From Hoylesella loescheii DSM 19665 = JCM 12249 = ATCC 15930 (GTDB taxonomy: Bacteria > Bacteroidota > Bacteroidia > Bacteroidales > Bacteroidaceae): DNA of 64,000 nt. Positions within the stretch are counted from its first letter, which is position 1; each line of letters starts with the position of its first letter. The notes under the pieces were generated by a model. It ran no database searches, was not told the DNA's origin, and saw only the letters and a list, made by a program, of their open reading frames with translations. Made by a program: the position numbers and the translations under genes. The stretch covers positions 299,251 through 363,250 of the forward strand of contig NZ_KB899212.1 of assembly GCF_000378085.1 (NCBI RefSeq). The letters run 5' to 3'. Positions 8,227 through 17,800 of this stretch are shown one piece after another.

Positions 8227-9378
8227 TTAGTCTACGTTAAGTTTGTATTCTATTTCCCACTTTCGCGTCGGCGTTTCTTCAATCTCTATGCGTAGCGTAT
8301 GTTCGCCTTTTGAACTGAAGGTGATGGTGTTAGAAGTTGGCGTAACGGCCTGTCCGTCTACCCAGTAAAGGATTTTGGCATCGGGATTAGCCAAGTCGTG
8401 ATAGTAGAGCGGTAGTGTGCGGGGTGCCGTTCCTTGTTCGCGTACCATATATAAATAAGGTATGCGGTCTTCTTCTTCAATGCCGAAGTTCAGTGGGAGA
8501 GTGGTTTGCGACACGGGCGCAGAAGCATCCGAGGCTACCGAACCTTTGATGGTTTTCACGCTGAAGGCGTAACGCTTTCCCGGTTCGAGCCTTGTGACAA
8601 CGTATTTTGTAGCTTGCGTGGTTGCCACCGTTTTGCCGTCGATGGTTATTTCGTAGGTTACGTCCGTTTCGGCCACGGCATTCCATGACAGCACCACTTC
8701 TCTCTGCTGGGGCGTGGCATGTAGGTTAGCGGGTGGTTCGGGCTTGTTGGGCACGATGCCTTCTTTGGTTTTCACCAGCGATATATCGTCGATAAGGATG
8801 TATCTTCCCGCTTCGGCGTCTTCGTAAACAGACTGGATGTAGAAGCCCAATGAAGCCGTTTCCACACCTGCGGGTGCCTTAAAGGTGAGCGTTTTCTTTT
8901 TCCATGTGGCCGAGAAACCGTTGGCCAAGTCTTTTTGTGCCTTCCGTTCGTCTTTCTTAACCAACTTATCGCCCTTATGCCAATCGATATAAGCCAAGAT
9001 GTTGGGCTTAGTAACGGTACCTTGATACCAATAAGATAGCTCGTATTCGGCACCTGGTTGCACCTTGATATAATGCGTATTGAAGTCTTTATCGCGTGCG
9101 ATGAACGAGCCTCCATTGGGATAAACGCGTATGGCATAGTTGCCACTGTGGGCCGTTTTTGTGCGTTCGCGCGACAGCGACGAATTGAAATACCAGTATT
9201 GGGGTTTGAGATAGGGGTCGAACGAGGGTGAAGTGCCCTCTTCGTCGTCGTTATTGTTGGTCGGTTGGGGTGCAACATAGACTTCAAATCCACCGTCGAT
9301 AACCAACTCTTCGTGTGTTTGGGCCATGCCAGCCTGTGCAAAGGCAAGCGCAAGGGCAAGAATATGTAGTTGTTTCAT
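8227..9378 (-). CDS. Secreted protein with carbohydrate-binding-like and fibronectin type III domains
   Basis: 383 residues from the ATG at 9378. The signal peptide 'MKQLHILALALAFAQAGMAQ' fixes this start; an upstream in-frame extension to 9627 overlaps the previous gene and is not coding. After the signal a jelly-roll domain of ~190 residues begins 'HEELVIDGGFEVY' and contains 'AHSGNYAIRVYP', like CBM4/9-type modules. A fibronectin type III domain follows (PPANLHATPQQREVVLSWNA to ~residue 290), then a C-terminal beta domain. There are no catalytic residues and no lipobox. It probably binds a glycan or glycoprotein at the surface. It lies in the operon between the imelysin-like lipoprotein gene (38-base gap) and the Ig-like lipoprotein gene (3-base gap). 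Confidence 0.72.
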   Translation of the reverse strand: MKQLHILALALAFAQAGMAQTHEELVIDGGFEVYVAPQPTNNNDDEEGTSPSFDPYLKPQYWYFNSSLSRERTKTAHSGNYAIRVYPNGGSFIARDKDFNTHYIKVQPGAEYELSYWYQGTVTKPNILAYIDWHKGDKLVKKDERKAQKDLANGFSATWKKKTLTFKAPAGVETASLGFYIQSVYEDAEAGRYILIDDISLVKTKEGIVPNKPEPPANLHATPQQREVVLSWNAVAETDVTYEITIDGKTVATTQATKYVVTRLEPGKRYAFSVKTIKGSVASDASAPVSQTTLPLNFGIEEEDRIPYLYMVREQGTAPRTLPLYYHDLANPDAKILYWVDGQAVTPTSNTITFSSKGEHTLRIEIEETPTRKWEIEYKLNVD

Positions 9379-9416
9379 ATAGTTCTTATTGATGTGTTGG
9401 CAATGTATATGTGGCT

Positions 9417-10586
9417 TTATTGCAGGCTTATGCCATACCTTTGGGCCACCTGCCAGGCCACGTTTCGCAGTGAACCCGTGGTGGATGGGTCGGCAAGGAG
9501 TCGTTGTTTGTCCCATAGTCCGCTGCCGGCGGTTAGCTGCTCGATGAGGGTTTTTACCTCGTTGTAGGTGAAATGGGGCTTGCCCGATGCCTGTGCGGTG
9601 AATTGTAAGCCATAGACAGCACCGCATGCCTCCGACAAGAAGGTAAGGGCGTTGGCTGCATCTTCATCTATATTGGCCATGGTAGTTTCGCCTGTAAGTA
9701 GGTTTATGGCTCTAATGGCAGCCACTTTCGAAAGTTCGGCACGAATAATAACCTGTTGGCGCAGCATGTCGGCATAGCGATATTGGGTAATTGCAGCCCT
9801 TCCGGCAGCAAAAGCATTGTAAAGCGTGATGCGCGATTGGCGTAAGGCGGGTGTGTTGGCAGCCTGAACGTAAGGCAACCAGAATTGATAATAGCCGTAA
9901 GCAAGGTCCCAATGGTGTTCTAACTCGGTGTAGTTGTGGCCTGCAACGAGCACGTTGTCTTCGTGATCTTTGCGTAGGGCTTCGCTGTTCAGCACGCTGT
10001 CGTTGAGGTGGGTGTTAAGAATCTTGTCGAGATAGATGCCACCATAGACGATGCCTTGGAAGAGTTCGGCCACCACTAACCCCTTTTCGTTGGCAAAAGC
10101 GAGGTTAACATCGCCGATGTTACGGCCTACATATCCGCCTTTTCCTGGCTTAGCCTTTTGGTTACGAGCAGTTCCTGGCCCTTCTTTACCCATTCCGCTG
10201 AGTGCTGCGGCTTGGTTGAAGATGTCTTCCACGTCTTTCTTTACGAGGGCGCTATCGGCTTTGTGGGTTGGCGATGCCGACAGTTCGCGACGCGGTTTCA
10301 ACCCAAATTCGCCGTTATTGTAATAACCCTTCATCGTTTCCAGCAGTGTTCGGTTCTCAATTCGGGCCTCTTTAAGATAGCTGTCGTAAATATAATCGAG
10401 TGGGTCGCGCAGCAAAGTGCATTCCAAATAGTCTACGCTGCTGATGCCATTCCTTGCAAATTTGTACTGCGGATCTGGGTAGGGGGGCATGATATATGCC
10501 GATTCTACCGTTTCTCCTTCCCAGCGATTGCACGCCGAAAAGACGAGCGGCGCCAACAAAAGCGCCAAGAATATCTTGTGGTTCAT
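9417..10586 (-). CDS. Imelysin-like / DUF4856-type lipoprotein
   Basis: 389 residues with lipobox 'LVFSAC' (lipidated Cys at residue 19). It is mainly helical. The motif 'ELEHHWDLAYGYYQF' near residue 230 resembles the conserved HxW-D-x-(A/F)-x-GY segment of the DUF4856/imelysin-like lipoproteins of Bacteroidetes. Imelysin-type proteins such as IrpA and EfeO relatives are linked to iron uptake and are often iron-regulated. The family call is by eye and is the least secure part of this entry. An unusual Gly/Lys/Pro-rich loop (about residues 130-152) separates the helical halves. The context, with a FecA-like receptor and a SusC/SusD pair in the same operon, supports a role in capturing iron or an iron complex. 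Confidence 0.65.
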   Translation of the reverse strand: MNHKIFLALLLAPLVFSACNRWEGETVESAYIMPPYPDPQYKFARNGISSVDYLECTLLRDPLDYIYDSYLKEARIENRTLLETMKGYYNNGEFGLKPRRELSASPTHKADSALVKKDVEDIFNQAAALSGMGKEGPGTARNQKAKPGKGGYVGRNIGDVNLAFANEKGLVVAELFQGIVYGGIYLDKILNTHLNDSVLNSEALRKDHEDNVLVAGHNYTELEHHWDLAYGYYQFWLPYVQAANTPALRQSRITLYNAFAAGRAAITQYRYADMLRQQVIIRAELSKVAAIRAINLLTGETTMANIDEDAANALTFLSEACGAVYGLQFTAQASGKPHFTYNEVKTLIEQLTAGSGLWDKQRLLADPSTTGSLRNVAWQVAQRYGISLQ

Positions 10587-10624
10587 CGTGTGTCGTTATA
10601 TATATAATGTGTGTGGGGTGGGGG

Positions 10625-11245
10625 TTAGGGCAAGATGATGTAGGCGCAGAACGGACCTTTTATCTTACCTATGCCTTCTTCGTTTTGGTGTTCGTTCACT
10701 TTTAGGGGCTTCACTATGGTGAAACCGTCTTCGGAGATGGCAGAGATGGTGGCTTTTATCGATGAACCACGCGGGCCAACACCGTTAACCAAAAGGTACA
10801 TTGGGAAACCCGACTGTGCCTTGAAGTGCAGTTCGTGTTGCTTGCCGTTAGACAGATAGACCGACGCGTCTTCGTTAGTTTTGTTGGTGGCAATGGTGGT
10901 AAGTGCGCGGTTTGCTGCCACATAACGCACCACATAGCGCGAAGCGAGATCGGCTTCGGGTACGTTATTGCCCATGATATCTACCTCGCGGAACGAGCAA
11001 GTGAGTGTAACGTCGTAGGTTCGCACGTCTTTGGTTATCTCCACTCCAGGGTAAACGAAGTCGGAAACGGGTGCATCGGGGTTGCCCAGTTGTACGATTT
11101 GGTCTTCGTAAGAAACCTTTGGCTTCTCTACACCTGTGAAAGGGAAGAGCTTGTCGTAGTCTTCGTCGGCATAATCGGCAGTGTTACGCGAGCAACTTAC
11201 AAGTAGTGCAGCCAATGCCAAGAGCGTATATTTCATTGCGTTCAT
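10625..11245 (-). CDS. Lipoprotein of unknown function (about 206 residues)
   Basis: I chose the start at 11245 (MNAMKYTLLALAALLVSC); 11236 (MKYTLL) is equally possible. An in-frame start at 11311 would overlap the upstream gene and spoil the signal peptide. The lipobox is 'LLVSC'. The mature part is beta-rich: 'YDVTLTCSFREVDIMGNNV' and 'SRYVVRYVAANRALTTI' look like adhesin-type strands. I do not recognise the family. The operon position between DUF4302 and the imelysin-like protein is typical of the variable small lipoproteins in SusC/SusD loci. Confidence 0.65.
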   Translation of the reverse strand: MNAMKYTLLALAALLVSCSRNTADYADEDYDKLFPFTGVEKPKVSYEDQIVQLGNPDAPVSDFVYPGVEITKDVRTYDVTLTCSFREVDIMGNNVPEADLASRYVVRYVAANRALTTIATNKTNEDASVYLSNGKQHELHFKAQSGFPMYLLVNGVGPRGSSIKATISAISEDGFTIVKPLKVNEHQNEEGIGKIKGPFCAYIILP

Positions 11246-11273
11246 GTGTTCAGTTTGTTTTAAAGATGGTGTA

Positions 11274-12308
11274 TCAGCGGTCGTCGCCTTCGTCCCAAAT
11301 CTCTGCAACAAGTCCTGTTGGCTTGCCTTCGGGGTGCAAATGTTTGCTTACAAGGCGCGTTTTGCGCAAGAGCGGGTCGTAAACTTCTACCAATTCGGCA
11401 ACGAAACGTTGACCTACACGTTGGAAATCGAAGAACTTGATTTTACTGTCGTAGCGCAATCCAGCACGGAATGTGATGCCGTGTTCTGTGCCAGCGTAGC
11501 CCGAACCCAATCCAACAATCTCTTTTGCTGGATAGTCTGGTATGGGATTTTTCTTCTGTGCAAAGAGAAAGAGGTAGTATTTCTTCTCCCTGATTTCGCG
11601 TAACAGCGATTTGTTTGTCTCTACATCGCGCTTCACATAAACGTCGCTGCGGAAGAAAATGCGGCTACCACGATGTATGGAGAGTTGTGGATTGACCATG
11701 TGCTCGAAGAAATCACGGTTTTCGAAAGCTTTTTCGGCCGTTTGTTTCCATTGTTCTTCGCTGGCAAGCATAGTGAAAACGATGTATTCGCGAGCGGGTT
11801 CTAGGTAGCTGGCGGTGCGAAAAACGAGATCGCCATCTTCGTTCTTGCCCACGAACAACCAATCGGAAGAGGCGCGAAAGGCATCGTTAACCAACTGATG
11901 CACGTAGTTGCGGGTGACGAAACTCAGCTGGGTGAAGCTGTTTCTGCCCACACGATATTCGCTTTGTTGTGGTGTGGTGGCAGCCTGTTGGGTAAAATCG
12001 GCCTTCATCTCCATGGTGTTGTCGGGGTTAAACTTCATGGTGAAGCTATCCCCACCATAGCCATATCGCCCACGGAAACCAAATTGCGGGATTAGTTCCG
12101 AGGGATTGGAGAAGAGCAATGAGTCGGTTCGTGGGAAATATAACACCCGCCAACCATGCTCGGCTTTGGTGAGTTCGGCTTTCAATGCAGCAATGCTTTC
12201 CGCGTTACGCTGTGCTGGCGAGCGGTCGAAAGCGTCGTGGTTGGCATCGCAGGCCACGAGTAATGTTGCTAAGATGGCGGTTAGCCAAACTTTGGTTTTA
12301 CTGTGCAT
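11274..12308 (-). CDS. DUF4302-type lipoprotein
   Basis: 344 residues. The signal ends in lipobox 'LLVAC' (Cys20). The start of the mature protein, 'FDRSPAQRNAESIAALKAELTKAEHGW', is the DUF4302 signature: an Arg after a Ser-Pro, then a helix leading to a Gly-Trp. A large beta-rich domain follows. DUF4302 proteins are found almost only beside SusC/SusD genes in Bacteroidetes and have no known activity. The start overlaps the end of the upstream metallohydrolase-like gene by 11 bases, so translation is likely coupled. The tail 'AEIWDEGDDR' is acidic. Confidence 0.75.
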   Translation of the reverse strand: MHSKTKVWLTAILATLLVACDANHDAFDRSPAQRNAESIAALKAELTKAEHGWRVLYFPRTDSLLFSNPSELIPQFGFRGRYGYGGDSFTMKFNPDNTMEMKADFTQQAATTPQQSEYRVGRNSFTQLSFVTRNYVHQLVNDAFRASSDWLFVGKNEDGDLVFRTASYLEPAREYIVFTMLASEEQWKQTAEKAFENRDFFEHMVNPQLSIHRGSRIFFRSDVYVKRDVETNKSLLREIREKKYYLFLFAQKKNPIPDYPAKEIVGLGSGYAGTEHGITFRAGLRYDSKIKFFDFQRVGQRFVAELVEVYDPLLRKTRLVSKHLHPEGKPTGLVAEIWDEGDDR

Positions 12309-13266
12309 GTTGTTTGATGTAGTTGTTTATGCGGCGCAGACTGGCAATCTGCAACTGCTTAAAGTTGATGTGCAGGCTCTTTTGCATGTATTGTTCCACG
12401 AACGCTTGCTTTGCCACAATCTCTTTGTAGGCCTGTTCGGCTTCCTTATTGTATTGTTGCTGCACTTCGGGATCACTGTCTTGGTCGGGCGTTTGAGCCG
12501 TATTGATGGCGTCGTTCACCTCTTTGGGCGTGGCACAGAGGGTTGAACTGATGATTTCAGCAAAGTCGTCTTCGGCCGAAAGAAAGGCTTGCATGGTGTA
12601 AAAGCCGCGCTTATTGGCATAATCGGCTAGTCCGAAGTAGTCTTTTTCTTTCTTCGAGTAACCTAAAGGGGCGGCCAAAGGTTCGGTCGAACCCGTGTAT
12701 CGATGTCCGCTTATGGCCGTAAACTTGTCGCGATCGTAGGCTACAAGCTCTGCCAAACGGCGTGCGAACTGATGATGTACGCTGCGCATGAGGGCATACA
12801 TTTTGTCGGCGTCGCCTGCTTTAAAGTCGTCTACGCGGAAGATACACATCTCCGAGGGCGTAAGCAATGGGTTGTTGAGCAGTTCAACGCCATTCTCGTC
12901 TACGTTCTTTCCACCATATAGATACACTCGTAGTGGCGTTTTACCTTGTAAGAAGTGTTCTCCTCCGAGGCTTTCTTGTCGATAAGTCTCGAAACATAGT
13001 TCGCGAACAGCCCTTAAAATGGCCTTCACGTTATCGGGTTTTGGTGGTGAAACGAAGGTCGTACCTGTGTTGGCGTTCTTCTGCCAGCGGTAGACCACCT
13101 CGATGTTATAAGGTGCGGTGATGCTGTCGGCTATCCAATGGTCTAGCTCGGTCTGTGGGTTTTGCACCGTTCCTGCATCCACCACGCTCTGCGGACTAAG
13201 CGAATCGTTGGTGCAAGCCTGCAAAAGGCATGGCAACAACAGGCAGATAATGTTCTTTATATTCAT
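12298..13266 (-). CDS. Substrate-import-associated zinc metallohydrolase-like lipoprotein with a degenerate active site
   Basis: 322 residues with lipobox 'LLQAC' (Cys18). The layout matches the lipoprotein family that follows SusD in many loci and usually carries HHEFAH (HExxH). Here residues 161-170 read RSVHHQFARR, so the catalytic Glu is Gln166 and the second zinc His is Arg169. The codons CAG and CGC are each one base away from GAG and CAC. The downstream third-ligand region is still recognisable (SAEDDFAEIISS). The protein is therefore probably a non-catalytic binding subunit, a pseudo-enzyme. Its C-terminal half is a long charged helix rich in Gln, Lys and Glu. It lies 31 bases after susD. 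Confidence 0.72.
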   Translation of the reverse strand: MNIKNIICLLLPCLLQACTNDSLSPQSVVDAGTVQNPQTELDHWIADSITAPYNIEVVYRWQKNANTGTTFVSPPKPDNVKAILRAVRELCFETYRQESLGGEHFLQGKTPLRVYLYGGKNVDENGVELLNNPLLTPSEMCIFRVDDFKAGDADKMYALMRSVHHQFARRLAELVAYDRDKFTAISGHRYTGSTEPLAAPLGYSKKEKDYFGLADYANKRGFYTMQAFLSAEDDFAEIISSTLCATPKEVNDAINTAQTPDQDSDPEVQQQYNKEAEQAYKEIVAKQAFVEQYMQKSLHINFKQLQIASLRRINNYIKQHAQ

Positions 13267-13297
13267 CGTTTATAGTTCTTTTTACGTTAAAAGCCTT

Positions 13298-14818
13298 TTA
13301 ATGTAGGGGTTCGTTGCGTTCGCGTGGGTTATCTTCCAACCCTCGGTTAATGGCTTCGGCCGGTATTTGCAACAGCTTTCGCGGGTCGTTTTTCTCCAAA
13401 GGGAAGTAGTAGGTGCTTTTAGACGAGCGCTTCACGGCGATATGGAAGCGGCGGAGATCGAACCAACGCAGGCCTTCTTGGAAGAATTCTTGCTGTCGGA
13501 AACCAACGATGGTTTTCACCAAGGCCAGTTGTTTGAGGGTCATTCCGTAGAAGGGGGTGTATGTTTTGTAGTTGTTGCGGTTGGTCGTTGTGTATACATC
13601 GCGGTCGATAGAAGGCATAAAGCCGAACTTTCCTTGCATATATTGCAGCAAATCGTCGATGGATTTGGTGTAGTTTCTTAGCATAGCGTGAGCCTCCATG
13701 CGGTTGAGCAGCACCTCGTCGACAGTAAACAGCACGTTGGTAACGTACATTCCACGCGGTTTGCTGCCTACACTCTCGGTGGTAGACAACTCATCGAACT
13801 TGGCTAAATATCTACTTGAGGGCACACCGAGCACACCCGAGGTGAAGATATACGTGCCGATGAAGTTCATTTTCTCGTAATCGCCACCGCCCTCAATACC
13901 TTTTTGGGCGAACACTTTATTAACGGTGTTGAACGTTGAGCCATATTTCTCGGTGGGAAGGCTACGTGCCAAGCGGCTTTCGGTGGTGGTTAGCAAGAGG
14001 TTTGCAGGCTCGTCGGTGGACGTGTAGCGACGAAAGAGGTCTTGGTGCTTGAACTCTAACTCGTTGGCATACGTTCGCCAAGGGCGCAATTGGGTCTTAG
14101 GGTCACCGCCAAGTACGTAGTCGGCGTATGCCACCACTTGCTCCCAGTCGCCCTTCATGAGGTAGAAACGCGTGGCAAAGGCGTAGGCTGCCTTCTTGTT
14201 GAAATGGAATTTGGGGTGCTTGTAATACTCGTCGGCAACGAGCGTTATGCCTCGTTTCAGGTCTTTTTCAATCAGTTCGTACACCTCGCTCACCGTTTGT
14301 CGCTTATAATCTACCAGTGCCTCTTTCTCGGGTTTGGTGATATAGGGGATGCCTGGGTCGGTGCTTTGGGTGGAATAGGGTTGTGCCCAGATGTTAACCA
14401 GCATGAAGTGGAGGTAGGCTCTCAGCAAGAACGCTTCGCCATAAAGTGCTTTTACGCGCGCACTTTTGGGGTAGGTAGAGAGCAATTCCAGTGCTTTGTT
14501 GGCTTGGGCGATGCCTTTGTAGCAGGCATTCCAATAGTTTAGGGGCGTGTCTAGGTCTTCTTGGTCGTAGTCTTCCCAAAAAAACATGGCCTCGTTCAGT
14601 CGCGAATGCACGCCGTTGGGTCGTTCCTCAACGTTGTCGGTACGTGTTTCGAGAAACGGGATGTAGCTAGCTTGGGGGTAAGCGCCCGTAAGTAGCTCGG
14701 CAATCTTGTCTTCCGTGTCGATGGCTACATCGAGATCGGAGTCGGGACTTTGGTCCAGAAAGTCGTTGCAGGCCGTAAAGAGCGCGAGCAACGCCAGTAG
14801 CAAGATGTTATTCTTCAT
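13298..14818 (-). CDS. SusD/RagB-family outer-membrane lipoprotein
   Basis: 506 residues with lipobox 'LFTACNDFLDQSPDSDLD', the standard opening of SusD proteins. It has helical TPR-like repeats (about residues 70-250), including 'YKGIAQANKALELL' and 'GEAFLLRAYLHFMLV', and a conserved SusD C-terminal region 'IVGFRQQEFFQEGLRWFDLRRFHI'. SusD forms the lid of the SusC transporter and binds substrate at the surface. It follows the SusC gene by 60 bases and precedes the metallohydrolase-like gene by 31. No carbohydrate-active enzyme lies nearby, which argues against a glycan substrate and fits a metal complex or peptide. Confidence 0.92.
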   Translation of the reverse strand: MKNNILLLALLALFTACNDFLDQSPDSDLDVAIDTEDKIAELLTGAYPQASYIPFLETRTDNVEERPNGVHSRLNEAMFFWEDYDQEDLDTPLNYWNACYKGIAQANKALELLSTYPKSARVKALYGEAFLLRAYLHFMLVNIWAQPYSTQSTDPGIPYITKPEKEALVDYKRQTVSEVYELIEKDLKRGITLVADEYYKHPKFHFNKKAAYAFATRFYLMKGDWEQVVAYADYVLGGDPKTQLRPWRTYANELEFKHQDLFRRYTSTDEPANLLLTTTESRLARSLPTEKYGSTFNTVNKVFAQKGIEGGGDYEKMNFIGTYIFTSGVLGVPSSRYLAKFDELSTTESVGSKPRGMYVTNVLFTVDEVLLNRMEAHAMLRNYTKSIDDLLQYMQGKFGFMPSIDRDVYTTTNRNNYKTYTPFYGMTLKQLALVKTIVGFRQQEFFQEGLRWFDLRRFHIAVKRSSKSTYYFPLEKNDPRKLLQIPAEAINRGLEDNPRERNEPLH

Positions 14819-14878
14819 TTATATTATGGAGTGGTTTCGTTATGTTGGTGGGGTTTATATCGTATGTTCGACCGCTGT

Positions 14879-17800
14879 TTAGAACCCTAAGTTGAGCGTG
14901 GCAGTGAACTGACGGGGTGTGGGAAGCGACACACCGCCCGTGCGATAGTACTCTGGGTCTTGCCCTTTCAGCTTACTATCTGCATAGATGAGAAAGGGAT
15001 TAGTGACGTTGAGACGTAAGGATGCGGCGTGCAAGTGCAACTTTTTGAGTAAAGCAGGCGTGCATGTGTAGCCCAACGAGATGTTCTTCATACGCACGAA
15101 ACTGCCATCGGCCACGCGATTTTGCGAAAAGTTGTAGGTGTTATATGCTTTCTCGATGTTCTCTTTACCCACTTTGGCGATGAGTTCTTGCGATGGCAGC
15201 GTGGGAACATCTGTGCGTAGCTCGTCGCCAGGGTTGAGCCAGCGGTTGTAATACTCCTTAGAGAAGACGTTGAGGTCGGCAAAGTCGGGGTCGAAAGTTG
15301 GGTTGAGCCTGATCTTGTTGCCTGCCTGCATGGTGAGAAAGAACGACAATTCCCACGCACCTAGCTTGAAAGTGTTGTTCAATCCACCTAAAACCTGCGG
15401 CTCTATGGGACCGTGGTAGATGAGATAGCTCTTTGCATACTGCGTGTCTAGAAAGTCGGCGCCTGCGTTTTTAGCGTAAGCGTTCTGACTAGAAGGGTAA
15501 CGGCCGAAGTTGAAAGTGGGCAATCCGTTGCCGTCCAGTCCTTGAAAGTTGTACGAAAAGAGCGAACCTTTGGGATATCCAACGATGTTTCCGCGTCCAC
15601 GACCTGCCACCATGTCGAATGCATTGGGTGTGTTTAGCAGACGGGTGATTTCTTGATGCATGGCGCTAAGCGTAAGGCTGGAGGTCCAAGAGAACCTATC
15701 GGTAACGATATTCTTGGTGTGCACACCCAGTTCTACGCCTCTTGTGCGCATGTCGCCAAAGTTAGCGTACTTGTAGTACTGACCTCCAACGCCCGAAGTG
15801 CGTACAAGGTCGATGAGGTCGAACGTGTTGCGTTGGTACAAGTCGAGAGTTGCGCTGATGCGATTGTTGAACATTCCCAGTTCAACACCCAAGTTCAGCT
15901 CATACATTTTTTCCCAAGTCAAGTCGCGATTTTCAAGATGCAGGATGTTGAGTTTGTTCTCGCGATCGTTAAAATGGTAGCGGTTTACGATGCCACTTTG
16001 GTAAACGGCATTGGCGTTGATGGCCTCTTCGTTCATCTTGGCCGTGAGTCCGTAACTGGCGCGAAGTGCTAAGCGCGATATCCAAGCATGATTTTTAAGA
16101 AACTTTTCTTGGTCGATGTTCCACTTGGCACCAACGTTCCATGTGGGTAACCATAGTGCACGTGCGCCACGACCCGAACTATTAGAGCCCTCGGTGTTGA
16201 GAACGAAGTTGAAAACGTAACGTCCTGCGTAGCCGTAGGTACCGTTTAGCGAGAAAGTTACACCGCGTTCGTTACGCTTATGCAGGCCAAAGTAGCTGTT
16301 ACCTTCGTTAGTCAGCTTGTCGAAAATAAGCGGATTGGTGTACACTTGGTTGCCGCGGTCGTATTGTATGCCGTAACCTTGGAAGGGTTGGTTAGAGCGA
16401 TTGGCGGCGCGAACTTCGGTAAAGGCGAACGCTTTAAGGTCGTGCAGCCCCATGCGCTTATCAAAATCGAGGGCTAAACGTGCTAAGAAGCTGGTCATTG
16501 ATGTCTCTGTGCGGTTGAATATACCACCATGGGTAAGCCCCACCTTAGGTTGGAGCAGCGGATTATCCTTATCGCGCACCAAGTAAATGTTCTCTTGTGC
16601 AACCGTGGGGTTATCGTTGGCGCGATAAGCCTGTACTACATTAGAGCCTTCGTTTACCTCGTGGGTGGTAACAGTGTTTGCACGGCGAACCGAAAACAGA
16701 GGTTTCACGGCCAAGTCTGCCGTTATTTGGTAGCTGCCTTCAGCTTGTAGCTTAAAGTCAAGCACGTCTACGTGGGTGCTGTTGTTGGCATATTCGTTCA
16801 GAATGTTGAACGGGGCCCAGTTGTTTCGATAGTAAGCGAGACTACCGTCTGCGTTATATGGGCGCAGCGTACGACTTGTGCCGAGGGCGTAAGAGAAGGG
16901 ATTGATGTCGAAATCGCGCTCAAACACGCCCAAAGTGTGGTTTTTGCGTTGGGGCATAGTGCCTGGAGCCTTCTGCGAACGTATGTTGCCTTGTGCCGAA
17001 AGCGTGGCGCGCATCTTCTCATTAATATAAAAGGTGCTCTTGATGTTGGCCGTTAGGCGGCTCACTTTGTCGGCAATGGTCCAGCCACTATCGTGATAAA
17101 AGCCCACAGAAGCGTATGTTGCCACGTTCTTTCCACCACCAGCGAAAGTGAGTGAATGGTTGGTTGTGGGGTTGAGCGTAAAGAGCAGGTCGAACCAATC
17201 GGTGTTGGCGTATTCCCTTTCACGCAGAAAGGCGTTGCGGGCCTCTGGCGTATTGGCTATTTGGTATTGGCCTGTTGCGGGGTCGATGGTGCTCAGACCT
17301 CTGTACAACTCGTGGTAAACGCCTGCCCTCCGGCCATAAAGTGCATTGCGGAGTCCAAAATATCCCTTGTCGTTCATCTCTTGATAGAGGCCCATTGTTT
17401 CTTGCGAGTTCAGCAAGTCAAAGTTGCTGTAGCGCGGTTTCATGCGAATGGTGTTCTCTGTAGCGTAGCTTACGCGCAGGGGCGTTTCTCTTTTACCCGA
17501 TTTGGTGGTAACAACGATAACGCCGTTAAGAGCTCGTGCACCGTAAACAGAGGTTGCCGAGGCGTCTTTTAACACCTGAATGTCTTCTATATCGGCAGGG
17601 TTAAGACCGGCAACAGCCGATCCTACCAGCGTGGCAGCATCCCCCGATGCCAGTTGGTCAAGGTTAAGGTGTACCAAGTCTTCGTAAACCACACCATCGA
17701 TAACCCACAGCGGCTGCACGTTACCGATGATTGAGGCTCCGCCGCGGATGTTAATTCGCGGGGCAGAACCGAACGTTCCCGATATGTTTTGTATGGAAAG

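Noticed and set aside
9379..9627. N-terminal extension of the FN3 protein to 9627
   Set aside because: It overlaps the end of the imelysin-like gene, has no signal peptide, and an excellent signal peptide starts at 9378.
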